A stretch of DNA of 5,406 bases from the NCBI GenBank assembly GCA_022843345.1, contig JALHNW010000154.1, forward strand, positions 1-5,406, in the 5' to 3' direction. Below the pieces are notes generated by a model, which worked only from the letters and a program-made list of their open reading frames with translations, was not told the DNA's origin and made no database searches. Made by a program: the position numbers and the translations under genes. Of this stretch, positions 4,690-5,406 are shown piece by piece. The number at the start of each line of letters is the position of its first letter. The stretch's first letter is position 1. Origin of the DNA: Rubritepida sp. (GTDB taxonomy: Bacteria > Pseudomonadota > Alphaproteobacteria > Acetobacterales > Acetobacteraceae).

Positions 4690-5406
4690 TCACGCGTACT
4701 CCGTCCCCGCCTGCTGGTTCCGCAGCACCGCCGTCATCATGCGCGTCGCCGTCGCGTTGAAGGCGGCGCGGAAATCGAAGCTGGCCTCCACCCCAGCTGG
4801 CCCTTCGATCGGCGTCTTGGCGAGCGCCAGATAGACCTCGTGCAGCGTGATGGTCAGGCTTCGGTTGGCGTCGATCGTGAAGGCCAGCGCGAACTCCGCC
4901 GAGGTGCCGGCCTGCGCCTGGGCGAGGAGCGTGGTGTTCTCGAAGCGCACGGTGATCTGGCCGGTGCAGCGCGCGATGCCGGGGTCCACGCCCTCGACGC
5001 GCCGATCGGCGCGGATGGTGCGCACCGCTTCCATCCCATTGGTGTAGGTGAGCCGCGCACCGGTGACCTGGGCCAGCGCCGCGCCACCACGGGTGATGGA
5101 GCCCTGGGCCTTGTTGAAGGCGGTATAGGCCGCGCTGGTCGGCGTGCCACCTGACGTGGCACCCGTCCGCACCGAGCCCTGGCCGAGCAGCCCGAAGGTG
5201 GCGGTGGCCGCGCCAGAGGGAGAAAAATCCAGCTCCAGCGTGTCGGCGCGCACGCCCGTGCACACGTCGAAGGACGGCACATCTGGGTAGCCGATCTCCA
5301 TCGCGTTGCTCGGCAGCGCGGCCGCGCCCGAGCCGAAGGTGTGGATGAAGTTGGTGGTGCCGGTGGTGATCGGCGCGCCGAGCAGCAGCCGCAGCCAGTG
5401 GCCGAT
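4690..5406 (-). CDS. Phage tail tube protein (major tail protein), N-terminus beyond the window
   Basis: The frame is open from the TGA at 4690 to the window edge at 5406, giving 238 visible residues. An internal ATG at 5301 is not the start: the 35 codons before it read as good tail tube sequence (GHWLRLLLGAPITTGTTNF, then HTFGSGAAALPSNAMEIG). The protein forms the polymerised inner tube of a long-tailed phage tail, through which DNA passes. Evidence is the family-like N-terminal pattern 'GH.L....G.p.t.....HtF.sg...LPS..iEiG', a Gly/Ser/Thr/Ala-rich beta-strand protein, a VCTGVRADTLELDFSPSG region followed by alternating short beta-type strands, the conserved segment TYTNGMEAVRTIRADRRVEGVDPG, and a C-terminal segment with QITVRFENTTL and a beta-rich stretch. 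No transmembrane segment is seen. It should be transcribed right to left toward the chaperone-like gene, from which the cassette now separates it. It converges with the PLP gene 162 bases away. Confidence 0.8.
   Translation of the reverse strand: MGHWLRLLLGAPITTGTTNFIHTFGSGAAALPSNAMEIGYPDVPSFDVCTGVRADTLELDFSPSGAATATFGLLGQGSVRTGATSGGTPTSAAYTAFNKAQGSITRGGAALAQVTGARLTYTNGMEAVRTIRADRRVEGVDPGIARCTGQITVRFENTTLLAQAQAGTSAEFALAFTIDANRSLTITLHEVYLALAKTPIEGPAGVEASFDFRAAFNATATRMMTAVLRNQQAGTEYA

Larger units (their letters stand above)
1..5406 (-). mobile_element. Prophage or GTA-like tail module interrupted by a metabolic cassette
   Basis: Both ends of the window carry minus-strand genes that look like siphovirus-type tail genes: a tail tube protein at the right edge and a tail-assembly-chaperone-like protein at the left edge. 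In siphophages and in the Rhodobacter gene transfer agent the tail tube gene is followed by the chaperone gene and then the tape measure gene (established knowledge), so transcription runs right to left here. The three central genes are not phage structural genes, and two of them point the opposite way. No integrase, portal, capsid or lysis gene is visible, so whether the prophage is complete, a remnant or a GTA cluster cannot be judged from this window. Confidence 0.6.

Noticed and set aside
4690..5301. Tail tube protein starting at the ATG at 5301
   Set aside because: The frame stays open to 5406, and the upstream 35 codons match the expected tail tube N-terminal pattern, so 5301 is internal.

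Overview
The window is GC-rich, with strong G/C preference at third codon positions. The protein types (a siphovirus or GTA-like tail tube and tail chaperone, an Lrp/AsnC regulator, a homodimeric E1) would suit a high-GC alphaproteobacterium of the Acetobacteraceae/Rhodospirillales kind. That taxonomic guess is inference only; no rRNA or marker gene is present.

Layout. Both edges carry phage tail genes on the minus strand. On the right is a tail tube (major tail) protein whose start lies beyond the window (stop at 4690). On the left is a small tail-assembly-chaperone-type protein (about 29-406), perhaps followed by the first codons of another gene at 15-1. In siphophages and gene transfer agents these two genes are normally adjacent in this order, ahead of the tape measure gene. 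Here they are separated by about 4.3 kb holding three non-phage genes: an Lrp/AsnC-family regulator on the minus strand (563-1114), and divergently on the plus strand a thiamine-diphosphate 2-oxoacid dehydrogenase E1-like protein (1214-3580) and a fold-type II PLP enzyme of the cysteine synthase/cystathionine beta-synthase family (3577-4527). The last two overlap by ATGA. No integrase, transposase, tRNA or CRISPR array is visible.

How the genes may work together. The Lrp protein probably controls the divergent two-gene operon through the 99-bp intergenic region, which holds clustered direct and inverted repeats. The layout resembles the Pseudomonas putida mde locus (Lrp-type mdeR, methionine gamma-lyase mdeA, E1-like mdeB). 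In that locus a PLP lyase turns an amino acid into a 2-oxoacid and an E1 then decarboxylates it. Here the PLP partner is a different fold (type II instead of the type I MdeA), with several changed active-site motif positions. The E1 also lacks an N-terminal segment that in E. coli AceE serves E2 binding. The substrate is unknown; an amino acid to 2-oxoacid to decarboxylated product route is the best inference.

The main points of interest are the placement of an autonomous, self-regulated amino-acid catabolism cassette inside a prophage tail operon (a metabolic 'moron'), and the apparently exchanged lyase in an mde-like module. The non-coding stretches 413-562 and 4528-4689 are the insertion borders. 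They contain short repeats and hairpins but no convincing att site or terminal inverted repeat.
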